DNA of 64,000 nucleotides, taken from contig NC_013889.1 of assembly GCF_000025545.1 (NCBI RefSeq), forward strand, positions 427,501 to 491,500. Reading direction: 5' to 3'. The stretch comes from Thioalkalivibrio sp. K90mix. Its GTDB lineage: Bacteria > Pseudomonadota > Gammaproteobacteria > Ectothiorhodospirales > Ectothiorhodospiraceae. Below, in pieces: positions 1 to 9,099 of the stretch (its first letter is position 1; the number at the start of each line of letters is the position of its first letter). The position numbers and the translations under genes were made by a program. The notes below the pieces were generated by a model. That model did no database searches, had not been told where the DNA came from, and saw only the letters and a program-made list of their open reading frames with translations.

Positions 1-573
<573 letters not shown>

Positions 574-690
574 ATAACACCCAAGGTGTTGATGGTTGGT
601 CTCGTCTGACACATCACTGTTGTACACATCACCTAGAATGCATTCCGAATTCAGATGACGCAGCGTTCGCGCTGGGTGATCTGGCCAGTT

Positions 691-810
691 TGTCTGGCGG
701 CAATAGCGAGTAGGAACCACCCGATCCCATCCCGAACTCGGAAGTGAAACTGCTCTGCGCCGATGGTAGTGTGGGGCCTCCCCATGTGAGAGTAGGTCAC
801 CGCCAGGCAT
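691..810 (+). rRNA. 5S ribosomal RNA
   Basis: A 120-nt gene that starts TGTCTGGCGGC and ends GCCAGGCAT, so the two ends form the terminal helix of 5S rRNA. The conserved internal stretch CCGAACTCGGAAGTGAAAC and the GATGGTAGTGTGGG segment are both present. It is the last gene of the rRNA operon whose 23S part opens the window. The exact ends may be off by one or two bases. Confidence 0.97.
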
Positions 811-817
811 TAATCCG

Positions 818-853
818 AAGCCCGGTTCCCAATATGGGGGCCGGGCTTTTTTT
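818..853 (+). terminator. rRNA operon terminator
   Basis: Stem AAGCCCGG pairs with CCGGGCTT across a 15-nt loop and is followed directly by a T-run. It lies eight bases after the 5S end, as expected for the factor-independent terminator of the rRNA operon. Confidence 0.9.
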
Positions 854-920
854 ATGGCTGCAAACGCAGGCATGATCCTGAATGCACCTTCGCCCAGGCG
901 AATAGAGACGGTTTGAAGAG

Positions 921-1133
921 ATGGCTCGAGGCAAGAAACGGACAGACGGTGGGTTGGTGACGGTCGGGTTGGTGCTGATCGGGATCGGGACCTACGCGGT
1001 ACTCGGGGGCGAGGTCGCGTTTACACCGATTGCGCCTCGCGAGGGTTCGGGCTTTGGCGGGCCGATCGCGACCATTATCGGGCTGGCCTTCATTGCGGGC
1101 GGGGTGTATTTCCTGCGGGAGTCACGCCGCTAG
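921..1133 (+). CDS. small two-helix membrane protein, unknown function
   Basis: I do not recognise a family. The 70-residue product has a basic start (ARGKKR), two hydrophobic segments (about residues 11-30 and 45-64) and a basic end (RESRR), so it is probably a small inner-membrane hairpin with both ends in the cytoplasm. A purine-rich GAAGAG lies just before the ATG. Its TAG stop falls inside the 9-bp sequence duplicated by the downstream insertion element, so the insertion left the reading frame and stop intact. Reality of the gene is likely but rests only on composition and topology. Confidence 0.5.
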   Translation: MARGKKRTDGGLVTVGLVLIGIGTYAVLGGEVAFTPIAPREGSGFGGPIATIIGLAFIAGGVYFLRESRR

Positions 1134-1136
1134 CCA
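1128..1136. repeat. target-site duplication, left copy
   Basis: The 9-bp CGCTAGCCA directly abuts the left end of the IS256-family element and is repeated exactly at its right end. The TAG inside it is the stop codon of the preceding small gene. Confidence 0.93.
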
Positions 1137-2550
1137 GAGTTATGGTCAAGTCTGGTGTATGAGCGATGGCGGGTTCAGGCGGCGCTCCGGTCGGTGATGG
1201 AGGATGCCTCGTCGTTGGTCGGTTCGGTCTGCTCGATGCCGTCGATGAACTTGACCCCGCGCTCGAGCTTGTCGAGCCATTCGTAACCCCGGAGCCGACG
1301 CCAGCGCTTCTGCGTGCTCTGACCGAGCTTGAACGTCAGGCTCAAGACGGTGTTGCGGGTCACGCAGCCCCGGGTCTTGTCGGTGCGCAGCCGCACGGTG
1401 GCGAAGGTCGATTCGATCGGATTGGTGGTCCGGATCGACTGCCAGTGCGCGGCTGGGAAGTCGTAGAACGCGAGCAGGTCTTCCCGGTCCTTGGCCAGCG
1501 TCTCGGCGGCTTTCGGGTACTTGTCGCCGTAGGCGGTCAGGAAGGCGTCGAAGGCCTGTTCGGCGTCGGCGCGGGTCTCGGCCATCCAGATCGCCTGCAA
1601 GGCGGACTTGGCCTTGGGCTGACTGCGCTTGGGCAGCCGGTTCAGCACATTGGCGGTCTTGTGGACCCAGCAGCGCTGGCGGCGGGTGTCCGGGTAGACC
1701 CGGGCCAGGGCCTTCCAGAAGCCCAGCGCGCCATCGCCGATGGCGAGCTTCGGGCCGTTCGCGAGGCCCTGATGATCCCGCAGGCGCACCAGCAGTTCGT
1801 ACCAGCTCTGCTCGGACTCGCGCATCCCGTCGTCGAGGGCAACAAACTCCTTGGTCCCGTCGGGCAGGACCCCGATGATGACCAGCACACAGGCGCGTTC
1901 GTCGTCCTCCCCGCGCAGGTTGAAGTGGATACCGTCCGCCCACCAGTAGCTGTAGCGGTAGGCGCGGAGATCACGCTCGCGCCATTCGGCGTGCTCGGTC
2001 AGCCACTGCTGCTTGAGGCGGCCCAGTGTCGAGGCCGACAGCCCCTGGGCCTGCTCGCCCAGCAGCGCGCTCAGCGCCTCCTGGAAGTCGCCCGAGGACA
2101 CCCCCTTGAGATAGAGCCAGGGCAGCAGCTCCTCGACCGAGCGCGCCCGGCGCAGATACGGGGGCAGCAGGCTCGACGTGAAGTGCCGGCCACCGCCGGA
2201 CCGATCCCGGGTCTTCGGCACCTGCACCGGTACATCGCCGATGCCGGTCTGAACCCGGCGCTGGGGCTGATAGCCATTGCGTACGACCGCCCGGCGACCG
2301 TCCGGCATGCGATCCTCCGCGTAGGTCTCCATGAACGTCCGCAACTCTGCCTCCACCGCTTGCTGGATCAGATCCCGCGCCCCGCGGCGCAGCAGATCGG
2401 TCAACGGGTCCTCTGGTCCGTTCGGGTTCTCTGTCGTATCGTGAGCCATGTTGGCGTATCTCCTCTGGCTGGCTGGTTGGTCGCACTTCCATTCCAGCCG
2501 GATACGCCGCCTTCCTCAATCCCCCCGTACACCACTTTTGACAGTAACTC
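1137..2550 (-). mobile_element. IS256-family insertion sequence, complete
   Basis: A 1414-bp element with one transposase gene on the minus strand. The ends are imperfect inverted repeats of about 24 bp: both start GAGTTA, then share GTCAA and TGGTGTA at the same spacing. A 9-bp direct repeat flanks it on both sides, in the 8-9 bp range typical of the IS256 family. Intact transposase, matching ends and an undamaged target duplication together suggest a recent insertion that may still be mobile. Confidence 0.94.
1175..2449 (-). CDS. IS256-family (mutator-type) DDE transposase
   Basis: Full-length transposase of 424 residues, close to the usual family size. The likely catalytic acidic residues sit in WADGIHF (about 171), AIGDGALGF (about 239) and TTNPIESTFATVR (about 345), the pattern expected of mutator/IS256 DDE enzymes; the conserved RCWVHKTANVL stretch lies between the last two. 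No frameshift or stop interrupts it. It occupies nearly the whole element, leaving under 110 bp at the promoter end. It catalyses excision and insertion of its own element; host function is none. Confidence 0.96.
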   Translation of the reverse strand: MAHDTTENPNGPEDPLTDLLRRGARDLIQQAVEAELRTFMETYAEDRMPDGRRAVVRNGYQPQRRVQTGIGDVPVQVPKTRDRSGGGRHFTSSLLPPYLRRARSVEELLPWLYLKGVSSGDFQEALSALLGEQAQGLSASTLGRLKQQWLTEHAEWRERDLRAYRYSYWWADGIHFNLRGEDDERACVLVIIGVLPDGTKEFVALDDGMRESEQSWYELLVRLRDHQGLANGPKLAIGDGALGFWKALARVYPDTRRQRCWVHKTANVLNRLPKRSQPKAKSALQAIWMAETRADAEQAFDAFLTAYGDKYPKAAETLAKDREDLLAFYDFPAAHWQSIRTTNPIESTFATVRLRTDKTRGCVTRNTVLSLTFKLGQSTQKRWRRLRGYEWLDKLERGVKFIDGIEQTEPTNDEASSITDRSAA

Positions 2551-2559
2551 CGCTAGCCA
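2551..2559. repeat. target-site duplication, right copy
   Basis: Exact copy of CGCTAGCCA next to the right end of the IS256-family element. Removing the element and one copy would rejoin the small membrane protein gene to the spacer ahead of the MBL hydrolase gene. Confidence 0.93.
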
Positions 2560-2599
2560 TCGGTCTACCGGTAGGGCGCGGGCGGAACAAGAGCGCTGG

Positions 2600-3364
2600 C
2601 TAGGGGATGCAGCGCCATTCAAAGCCGTGGTCCTGGGATGCGATTGCGATCTCGTCGCGACTGGCACCGACGCCCTCGCATAAGGCCTGCTCGGCCAACT
2701 CGGGGCGATTATTGTCGCTCGAAAGGTGCATTCCGATCAGGTGTTCCAACTTGGATGTGTCGGCGCTTTGAAGGAGTCGGGTCGCGTCGTGGTTGGGCAG
2801 GTGTCCGTACCCATCAGCGATGCGTCGTTTGAGCTTGGCCGGGTATCGACCGGACGCGAGCATCTCCGGGCAGTGGTTGCATTCGAGCAGGAGGCCCTGG
2901 GCGCCGGAGGCAGTGTCGATCATGTGAGGTGAAATGTGGCCAGCATCGGTCATCAGGACGAGACGGGACGCGCCGTCGGAAAAGGCAAACTGGGTTGGTT
3001 CGCGGGCGTCATGCGGGACTGTATAGGGGATGATCAGGGCGTCATCCAGCTCGACCGGGATATCCGGCTGAATCTCTTCGAGGTGTGCAAATGCGCTGTC
3101 GCGCGCCGCCAGGCGGGTTCCGGCTGAGGCATAGACGCGCAGGTCATAGCGTCGGGAGAGAGCCGGCGCAGATCCCAGGTGGTCGCCGTGTTCGTGGGTG
3201 ACGAACACGGCGTCGAGGTCAGAGGCAGCACGCCCCTGACGTGCGAGGCGGCGCTCAATCTCCTGTACGGAAAATCCGCAGTCCACCAGCAGACGAGTCG
3301 ACCCGATTTCGACCACGAGCGCGTTGCCGCCACTCCCGCTGCCAAGTGAACAGAATCGGATCAC
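2600..3364 (-). CDS. MBL-fold metallohydrolase, YycJ/WalJ type
   Basis: A 254-residue metallo-beta-lactamase-fold protein. It starts MIRFCSLGSGSGGNA, the hallmark opening of the YycJ-like subgroup, followed by the metal-binding THEHGDH motif near residue 58, MTDAGH around 138 and a late HLSSDNN. Such proteins are cytosolic, bind two metal ions and have been linked to DNA processing, but the substrate is not established. It is read toward the rRNA operon and ends 50 bp from the insertion element. About 120 bp separate it from bamC upstream, so it may be its own unit or the tail of the dapA-bamC transcript. Confidence 0.88.
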   Translation of the reverse strand: MIRFCSLGSGSGGNALVVEIGSTRLLVDCGFSVQEIERRLARQGRAASDLDAVFVTHEHGDHLGSAPALSRRYDLRVYASAGTRLAARDSAFAHLEEIQPDIPVELDDALIIPYTVPHDAREPTQFAFSDGASRLVLMTDAGHISPHMIDTASGAQGLLLECNHCPEMLASGRYPAKLKRRIADGYGHLPNHDATRLLQSADTSKLEHLIGMHLSSDNNRPELAEQALCEGVGASRDEIAIASQDHGFEWRCIP

Positions 3365-3483
3365 GCGCTACTCCGAAGGTAAATGCAGGGTGGGCTACTG
3401 GCGCACGCTATCAGGGTTCCGCGGCCGGGGGGGTACGTGCTCCATCCGGCCACATCTTCGCTGAAGTGGTCCCCGTGCGCGTC

Positions 3484-4650
3484 CTACCGCTGCATCTGCG
3501 TCTGAATACGCTCGAGCACAAACTCGGCGTCACGATTGCTCAGGCGGTCACCTTCAATGTCGCGTGCCTCGATCAACAGGTCGCCATCGCCTCGATCCTC
3601 CAGGCGGATCTGGTAGCGTTCGTTTTCGCGGCGGTCTCCGCCGCGACCGAAGATGCGGCCGAAGAAACCGGGCTCGTCGCGGTCGCCGGTCATGTCCGGT
3701 CGGTAGGTGACCTCGTAGATGCCGGCCTGGCGGTCCTGTTCGTCCACCAGCAATCCGGCACGGTCCAGGAAGGTGCCCAGTTGGCGCCAGACGCGTTCAT
3801 ATTCACCGCCCAGCAGCAGGGCGGGCGAACCATCCTGTTCCGTCATCTGCAGTTCGGTGGGACGGTCGACGAGAGTCTCGGCAACGCGTGCGCCCCCTTC
3901 ACCCGGATCGCCGGTGGTGAGGTAAACCAGCAGGCGGTTCAGCATCTCGGCTTCGAGTTCCGGGTCCGACGGGCGCATGGCCCAGCGCCAGGACTGGCCC
4001 TCGGCCTGTTCTTCGGCACCCCGGTGGGTGATATAGATTTCCGACTGTCCGTTGACGCGCTCGACGCGCATCCGGTACTGGTCCCGGGTGTTGGCGTCGT
4101 ACACGTTGCCAAGGGCGCGCGCGAAGATGTTCTGCGTGCCACGCAGCGGGATGCCGGCGCGATCTTCGGCCCACTCGGTCTGCATCACGCCCACCTGTGG
4201 TTCGTTGCGTTCGAGCCGGAGGTTCTGGCTGTCCCAGAAGGCGACCAAACGGTCCCAGATCTCGCCGGGATCGCCGTCGACCTGGAGCCAGCGCGTGCCC
4301 CCGTCGCGCATGAGCTGCACCTCGGCGGACTCCGGCAGTACCTGGACGGTGCGGGTCGGGGCGCCGGGCTGGGCCTGCGCGGGCTGTTGCTGGCGCTGGG
4401 CGGTGTCCTGCTGCATGTCGCGGGCACTGATGCGGCCGCCCGGGTCATCGGGCAGGCGGTAGGCCCGTTCGGTATCAGGCGCGATCAGATCCGGCGGGAC
4501 TTCAAGGTCCTCCATCTGCCGGCTCATTTCGTATTCCGGGCCGGACTGGCGATCACCGCCCCAGCCTCCGCAACCAGCGACGGCGAGACCCGTGGCGATC
4601 GCGAGGGTGGCGCGCGTGGCGGAGTGGTAGGGCTTGAAAGGCAATTTCAT
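3484..4650 (-). CDS. bamC: outer membrane assembly lipoprotein BamC
   Basis: BamC is an accessory lipoprotein of the BAM complex that inserts beta-barrel proteins into the outer membrane. The 388-residue product has a basic N-terminus, a hydrophobic stretch and a lipobox ending AVAGC, so Cys at about 27 should be lipidated. Then comes the unstructured PPDLIAPDT segment that binds BamD, followed by two helix-grip domains (roughly 110-230 and 270-385). It is somewhat longer than the E. coli protein (344). It starts 8 bp after dapA, the conserved gammaproteobacterial dapA-bamC pair. Confidence 0.9.
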   Translation of the reverse strand: MKLPFKPYHSATRATLAIATGLAVAGCGGWGGDRQSGPEYEMSRQMEDLEVPPDLIAPDTERAYRLPDDPGGRISARDMQQDTAQRQQQPAQAQPGAPTRTVQVLPESAEVQLMRDGGTRWLQVDGDPGEIWDRLVAFWDSQNLRLERNEPQVGVMQTEWAEDRAGIPLRGTQNIFARALGNVYDANTRDQYRMRVERVNGQSEIYITHRGAEEQAEGQSWRWAMRPSDPELEAEMLNRLLVYLTTGDPGEGGARVAETLVDRPTELQMTEQDGSPALLLGGEYERVWRQLGTFLDRAGLLVDEQDRQAGIYEVTYRPDMTGDRDEPGFFGRIFGRGGDRRENERYQIRLEDRGDGDLLIEARDIEGDRLSNRDAEFVLERIQTQMQR

Positions 4651-4658
4651 GATCGGGC

Positions 4659-5537
4659 TCAGACCTCAATGCCGGCTTGGCGCATCGCGTCCAGTACCGG
4701 TGCATGGAACGGTTCGGAAAGGGGTGTCAGAGGCAGGCGGATACCTTCCTCTATCATCCCCATGCGCTGCAAGGCCCATTTTACCGGGATGGGATTCGCT
4801 TCGAGAAAGAGGGCCGAATGCAGGCCGTCGAGCTGGCGATTGATCTCGCGCGCTTCGTCCGCGTGGCCCTCGCGCACGGCTCGGCACATGCGAGACATCA
4901 GTGCCGGCGCGACATTGGCCGTCACCGAGATGACGCCCTGCCCTCCGGCCAGCATGAACGCGAGACCATTGGCGTCTTCGCCACTGAACAGGTCCAATCG
5001 CCCCCCCACGCGCTGGACAAGCTCCGCGGTGCGCTCGTTATTGCCCGTTGCCTCCTTGAGCCCGACGATGTTGGGGATGTCGGCCAGGCGTTCGACCGTC
5101 TCGGGGAGCATGTCGACGGCCGTGCGTCCCGGGACGTTATAGAGGATCTGCGGGATATCCACGGCCTCGGCGATGGCCTTGTGGTGCAGATACAAGCCCT
5201 CCTGTGTGGGCTTGTTGTAGTACGGGGATACCAGCAGGCAGGCATCAGCGCCGGCCTCGCGGGCGCAGCGCGTGAGGGCGATCGCCTCGCGCGTGGAGTT
5301 CGCGCCGGTGCCGGCGATGACCGGCAGGCGACCGCCCACGGTCTTGACCGTATGGGCAATCGCTTCGCAGTGTTCGTCGAAATCGAGGGTGGCGGATTCG
5401 CCGGTAGTACCGACCGCTACGATGGCGTCGGTTCCGGCCTCGATGTGGAATTCGAGGAGCCGATCAAGCGCCGGCCAGTCAAGACTGCCGTCCGCGTGCA
5501 TCGGGGTCGCCAGTGCGACCATGCTGCCTTGAAACAT
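4659..5537 (-). CDS. dapA: 4-hydroxy-tetrahydrodipicolinate synthase
   Basis: DapA condenses pyruvate with aspartate-semialdehyde, the first committed step of lysine and diaminopimelate synthesis. The 292-residue protein is the normal length. Visible signatures are VGTTGESATL near residue 42, the tyrosine in YYNKPTQEG near 133, and the Schiff-base lysine in GLKEATG near 161. It is divergent from gcvR and forms a tight operon with bamC. Cytosolic tetramer by family knowledge. Confidence 0.97.
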   Translation of the reverse strand: MFQGSMVALATPMHADGSLDWPALDRLLEFHIEAGTDAIVAVGTTGESATLDFDEHCEAIAHTVKTVGGRLPVIAGTGANSTREAIALTRCAREAGADACLLVSPYYNKPTQEGLYLHHKAIAEAVDIPQILYNVPGRTAVDMLPETVERLADIPNIVGLKEATGNNERTAELVQRVGGRLDLFSGEDANGLAFMLAGGQGVISVTANVAPALMSRMCRAVREGHADEAREINRQLDGLHSALFLEANPIPVKWALQRMGMIEEGIRLPLTPLSEPFHAPVLDAMRQAGIEV

Positions 5538-5766
5538 CGACTCCTCCAGCGACGGTAATGGTGCAGTCTAACGGGCGCGCGACAAGGCGTTCAAGAAGCC
5601 GCGCGAAGCCCCCGTCTGGATGACCCTTCCATGCCACCCCGACCGTTGGCGCCACCAGGGCGAGGTGGTATGTTCCCAGCCATCATGCCCGCAGATGCAT
5701 CCAACCCGTCCAGCATTGCCTCAGGCCTTTGGCCGTTCGGCGGCGCTCTGCGCTCCAGGGGCCGGC

Positions 5767-6321
5767 ATGGCTGAGGTCGTCGGGGCCGGCTCGCACACCC
5801 ATCTGATCCTGAACCTGATCGGACCCGATCAGCCTGGCCTGGTGGCCGGCGTCACGCGGGTAATCGTCGATACAGGCTGCAACCTGGAGTCCAGCCGCAT
5901 TACGACCCTGGACGGCTATTGCTGCATGGCGCTGAGCGCCAGCGGCAACTGGAAGACCCTCGCCACGCTGGAATCCCGCCTGGAACGGCTGGAGGCCGAG
6001 CTGGATCTCGCGATCACCGTGCGCCGTGGGCCGCTGGATGAGTCCAGCCAGCCCGCGATGGCCTATGCGGTGGACGTGGTCGCGCTGGACGCCCCGGGGC
6101 TGGTCAATGCCCTGGCCGATTTCTTCACCAGCCGTGGCGTGAACCTGCGCGATGTGCAGACGCGCGTCTATACCGCTCAGCACACGGGGGCGCGCATGTT
6201 CGCCGCCAACATGGTGGTGGACATCCCGGCGGGACAGCACCTGGCCAGCCTGCGCGGCGAATTCATGGATTTTTGCGACGAACTGAACCTGGACGGGGTG
6301 CTGGATCCGATCAAGGCCTGA
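5767..6321 (+). CDS. gcvR: GcvR-like ACT-domain regulator
   Basis: The product has two ACT domains, the first opening with LILNLIGPDQPGLVAGVTRV and the second with VDVVALDAPGLVNALADFF, the layout of GcvR, which antagonises GcvA control of the glycine cleavage operon. I chose the ATG that gives 184 residues, because the protein then starts just before the first ACT domain as in E. coli GcvR; an in-frame ATG 24 codons upstream is also possible. It is divergent from dapA and is followed by bcp after 47 bp, the common gcvR-bcp order. Confidence 0.85.
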   Translation: MAEVVGAGSHTHLILNLIGPDQPGLVAGVTRVIVDTGCNLESSRITTLDGYCCMALSASGNWKTLATLESRLERLEAELDLAITVRRGPLDESSQPAMAYAVDVVALDAPGLVNALADFFTSRGVNLRDVQTRVYTAQHTGARMFAANMVVDIPAGQHLASLRGEFMDFCDELNLDGVLDPIKA

Positions 6322-6368
6322 TCCGATCCGGGGCTGTCCGGCCCAACCTCGACACGGAGTGACAGCTG

Positions 6369-6845
6369 ATGACGATCGCCATTGACCAGACCGTTCCCGA
6401 AGACCTGCGCGTGCCCGCCACCGGCGAGCAGACCCTGGGCCCGGGTGATTTTCGCGGCAAGGTCGTGGTGCTCTATTTCTACCCGAAGGACAGCACCCCG
6501 GGCTGCACCAACGAAAGCCGCGATTTTGCCGCCAACAAGGCCGCGTTCGACGCCGCCGGCGCCGTCATCCTCGGGGTTTCGCGCGACAGCGTGAAAAGCC
6601 ACGAGAACTTCCGCACCAAACAGGAGTTGCCGTTCGACCTGCTGAGCGACGCCGACGAGCAGTTGTGCGAGGCGTTTGACGTAATCAAGATGAAGAACAT
6701 GTACGGCAAGCAGGTGCGCGGTATCGAACGCTCCACTTTCCTGATCGACGAGCAGGGCGTGCTGCGCCGGGAATGGCGCAAGGTCAAGGTGCCGGGGCAT
6801 GTGGACGAGGTCCTGGCCGCGGTGCGCGAGATGGCCGGCCAGTGA
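6369..6845 (+). CDS. bcp: thioredoxin-dependent thiol peroxidase Bcp
   Basis: An atypical peroxiredoxin of 158 residues that reduces hydrogen peroxide and organic hydroperoxides with thioredoxin. The peroxidatic cysteine lies in STPGCTNESRDF (about 46); the family's usual second cysteine five residues later is replaced here (PGCTNESR rather than PGCTxExC), so this looks like a one-Cys form or one using the later Cys in EQLCEAF. The product has YFYPKDSTPG before the active site. GGAG precedes the ATG in the gcvR-bcp spacer. Cytosolic. Confidence 0.93.
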   Translation: MTIAIDQTVPEDLRVPATGEQTLGPGDFRGKVVVLYFYPKDSTPGCTNESRDFAANKAAFDAAGAVILGVSRDSVKSHENFRTKQELPFDLLSDADEQLCEAFDVIKMKNMYGKQVRGIERSTFLIDEQGVLRREWRKVKVPGHVDEVLAAVREMAGQ

Positions 6846-6927
6846 GGCGCCGCGCGAATTCTTCGAGAGCACTGGCAGTAGACGTTCGACCCATTTGTTT
6901 TCGACTCACCCCGGCCGCGGAGGCGCC

Positions 6928-8346
6928 ATGAGCGAAACACCGGAGGACCCGAAACGCCTGTTTGTCCTGGACACCAATGTCCTGATGCACGATCCCACCG
7001 CGCTGTTCCGCTTCAAGGAACACGACATCTTCCTGCCCATGGTCGTGCTCGAGGAGCTCGACCGCGGCAAGAAGGGGGTCTCCGAGGTCGCGCGCAACGT
7101 GCGCCAGGTCTCGCGCTTTATCGACGAGTTGATGAGTGGCGCGACCCACGAGCAGATCGCCGCCGGGTTGCCGCTACAGGCCGAATCGCTCAGCGAGTCG
7201 ACGCTTGCACCCTCCGGGCGGCTGTTTTTTCAGACCCGCAATCTGACCTCGCGCCTGCCGGACTCGCTGCCCGGCTCGACGCCGGACAACGACATCCTGG
7301 CCACCGCCCAGGCACTCAAGACGGAGTGGTCGGATCTCCCGGTCACGCTGGTCTCCAAGGACATCAACCTGCGCATCAAGGCGGCGGTGATCGGCCTGCA
7401 CGCGGAGGACTACTACAACGACCAGGTCCTGGACGACGTCAGTCTGCTGTTCTCCGGCATGACCGAGCTGCCGGCGGACTTCTGGGAGACCCACGGGGCC
7501 AAGATGGACTCCTGGCAGGAGTCCGGCCGGACCTACTACCGGGTCACCGGACCCCTGGTCAGCGAGTGGCAGCCCAACCAGTTCGTGTACCGCGAGGGGG
7601 AGAACCCGCTGTCCGCGATCGTGCTGGAGATCGATCAGCCGAACGAGTCCGCGGTGATCGAGCTGGTGGACGACTACATGACCCCGCGCCACAGCGTCTG
7701 GGGTATCAATGCCCGCAACCGCGAGCAGAACTACGCCCTGAACCTGCTGATGGACCCGGAGGTGGATTTCGTCTCCCTGCTGGGGGCTGCCGGCACCGGC
7801 AAGACCCTGCTGGCGCTGGCCGCGGGGCTCGCGCAGACGCTGGAGGACAACACCTACAAGGAGATCATAATGACCCGGGTCACGGTCCCGGTGGGCGAGG
7901 ATATCGGCTTCCTGCCCGGGACCGAGGAGGAAAAGATGACCCCCTGGATGGGCGCACTGATGGACAACCTCGAGGTGCTCGCCAAGTCCGAGGGTGCGGG
8001 CGACTGGGGGCGGGCGGCCACGAACGACGTGCTGACCAGCCGCATCAAGATCCGCTCGCTGAATTTCATGCGCGGGCGCACCTTCCTCAACCGATACATC
8101 ATCCTCGACGAGGCGCAGAACCTGACCTCCAAGCAGATGAAGACCCTGGTCACCCGCGCCGGGCCGGGCACCAAGGTGGTGGCGCTGGGCAACATCGCGC
8201 AGATCGACACCCCGTACCTGACCGAGACCTCGTCCGGCCTGACCTACGTGGTGGACCGCTTCCGCAACTGGACCCACAGCGGCCACATCACGCTCACCCG
8301 CGGCGAGCGCTCGCGGCTGGCGGACTACGCCTCGAATCATCTTTAG
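6928..8346 (+). CDS. PIN-PhoH fusion protein (PhoH family ATPase)
   Basis: A 472-residue fusion of an N-terminal PIN-type nuclease domain (LFVLDTNVLMHDPTALF at 11-27) and a C-terminal PhoH ATPase domain with Walker A GAAGTGKTLL near 290 and Walker B IILDEAQNL near 390. Related PIN-PhoH proteins unwind and cleave RNA. The ATG was chosen because CGGAGG precedes it at the right distance and the PIN domain starts directly after. Its TAG stop overlaps the first base of the 281-bp inverted-repeat element downstream. It is not clearly in an operon with bcp (82 bp apart). Confidence 0.92.
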   Translation: MSETPEDPKRLFVLDTNVLMHDPTALFRFKEHDIFLPMVVLEELDRGKKGVSEVARNVRQVSRFIDELMSGATHEQIAAGLPLQAESLSESTLAPSGRLFFQTRNLTSRLPDSLPGSTPDNDILATAQALKTEWSDLPVTLVSKDINLRIKAAVIGLHAEDYYNDQVLDDVSLLFSGMTELPADFWETHGAKMDSWQESGRTYYRVTGPLVSEWQPNQFVYREGENPLSAIVLEIDQPNESAVIELVDDYMTPRHSVWGINARNREQNYALNLLMDPEVDFVSLLGAAGTGKTLLALAAGLAQTLEDNTYKEIIMTRVTVPVGEDIGFLPGTEEEKMTPWMGALMDNLEVLAKSEGAGDWGRAATNDVLTSRIKIRSLNFMRGRTFLNRYIILDEAQNLTSKQMKTLVTRAGPGTKVVALGNIAQIDTPYLTETSSGLTYVVDRFRNWTHSGHITLTRGERSRLADYASNHL

Positions 8347-8626
8347 GGAAACACTGATTAATGTGCACGCTCGCGCTCGAGTCGCTTTTGCGTGCGAACA
8401 AGGCGCGGTGACTGCCGTGCAGCACTCTGCACAAAGGAACCGCAACGCCGTTCCCACGCAAAAGCGGCCGAGCCCCTGCTTTGAATGGCTTGTGGGGTTG
8501 GCACCCCAGGTTCCCCGATCCTGCGTTGCGCCGCTTGCGGGTAGAACCACTACCCGCTGCGCGACGCGCCTGGTCTCGGAAAACCTGGGGTACCAACGCG
8601 AGCGTGTACATTAATCAGTGTTTCCC
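8346..8626. repeat. 281-bp MITE-like element with 30-bp terminal inverted repeats
   Basis: The ends are inverted copies of a 30-bp sequence that begins GGGAAACACTGATTAATGT and ends CACGCTCGCG, with one mismatch. Inside are further stems: CGCTTTTGCGTG with CACGCAAAAGCG, GCGGGTAG with CTACCCGC, and GTTGGCACCCCAGG with CCTGGGGTACCAAC. There is no convincing gene inside. The left end starts on the last base of the phoH stop codon. I see no clear target duplication. It could be a non-autonomous transposable element or a large palindromic repeat that also ends transcription between convergent phoH and queD. Confidence 0.75.
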
Positions 8627-8674
8627 CAGGGGTTGTCGGATGCGCCCCGTCGTTGCGGGGCGCAAGAGGAGGGA

Positions 8675-9058
8675 CTAGCCGTCCTCGCTGTAGCGTACGC
8701 AGGCGCGGTCGGTCTCCCACAGGGTCAGCGCGTGCATGCGCAGGCCCGGGCGGTTCAGGCGTTCGGACATCTGACGGAAGAACCACTGCGCGATGTTCTC
8801 GGCGGTCGGGTTGACCGTGTCAAACGGCGGGACGTCGTTCAGATAGCGGTGGTCCAGTTGCCCGGCGATCTCGCGCGCGGCGGTCTTGACCACCTTGAAG
8901 TCCACCGCCATGCCGGCGTCGTCCAGGGTCTCGGCCTGGACTTCGGCCTCCACCTTCCAGTTGTGTCCGTGCATGTTCGCGCACTGCCCCGGGTAGTCGC
9001 GCAGGGTATGCGCGGAGGCAAAGTCGGTCAGGACACGAAGGGTGTAGCGGGCACTCAT
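8675..9058 (-). CDS. queD: 6-carboxy-tetrahydropterin synthase
   Basis: QueD makes 6-carboxy-5,6,7,8-tetrahydropterin from dihydroneopterin triphosphate for queuosine (tRNA wobble base) synthesis. The 127-residue product shows the zinc histidines H17, H30 and H32 in ASAHTLRDYPGQCANMHGHNW, with the catalytic cysteine at 26 in the same stretch, and a C-terminal LWETDRACVRY. The start chosen gives the normal family length and N-terminus. It follows dxs by 41 bp and may be co-transcribed with xseB-ispA-dxs. Confidence 0.93.
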   Translation of the reverse strand: MSARYTLRVLTDFASAHTLRDYPGQCANMHGHNWKVEAEVQAETLDDAGMAVDFKVVKTAAREIAGQLDHRYLNDVPPFDTVNPTAENIAQWFFRQMSERLNRPGLRMHALTLWETDRACVRYSEDG

Positions 9059-9099
9059 GATCTTTTCCGGGCGAGCGGCCGTCGCCGGCCGGGGTTGTG

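Noticed and set aside
574-690. tRNA gene between 23S and 5S
   Set aside because: The 117-bp spacer shows no TTCGA loop or acceptor stem pairing. I also saw no tRNA elsewhere in the window.
1166-2683. 505-residue frame antisense to the IS256 transposase
   Set aside because: Mirror frame of a high-GC gene; composition is Gly/Leu/Val-rich without motifs, while the opposite strand has a full catalytic triad.
3241-5142. 633-residue frame antisense to bamC and dapA
   Set aside because: It crosses two recognised genes on the other strand; open only because of high GC.
7326-8357. long alternative frame inside phoH
   Set aside because: Overlaps the PIN-PhoH gene in another frame and is Gly/Arg/Pro-rich shadow coding.
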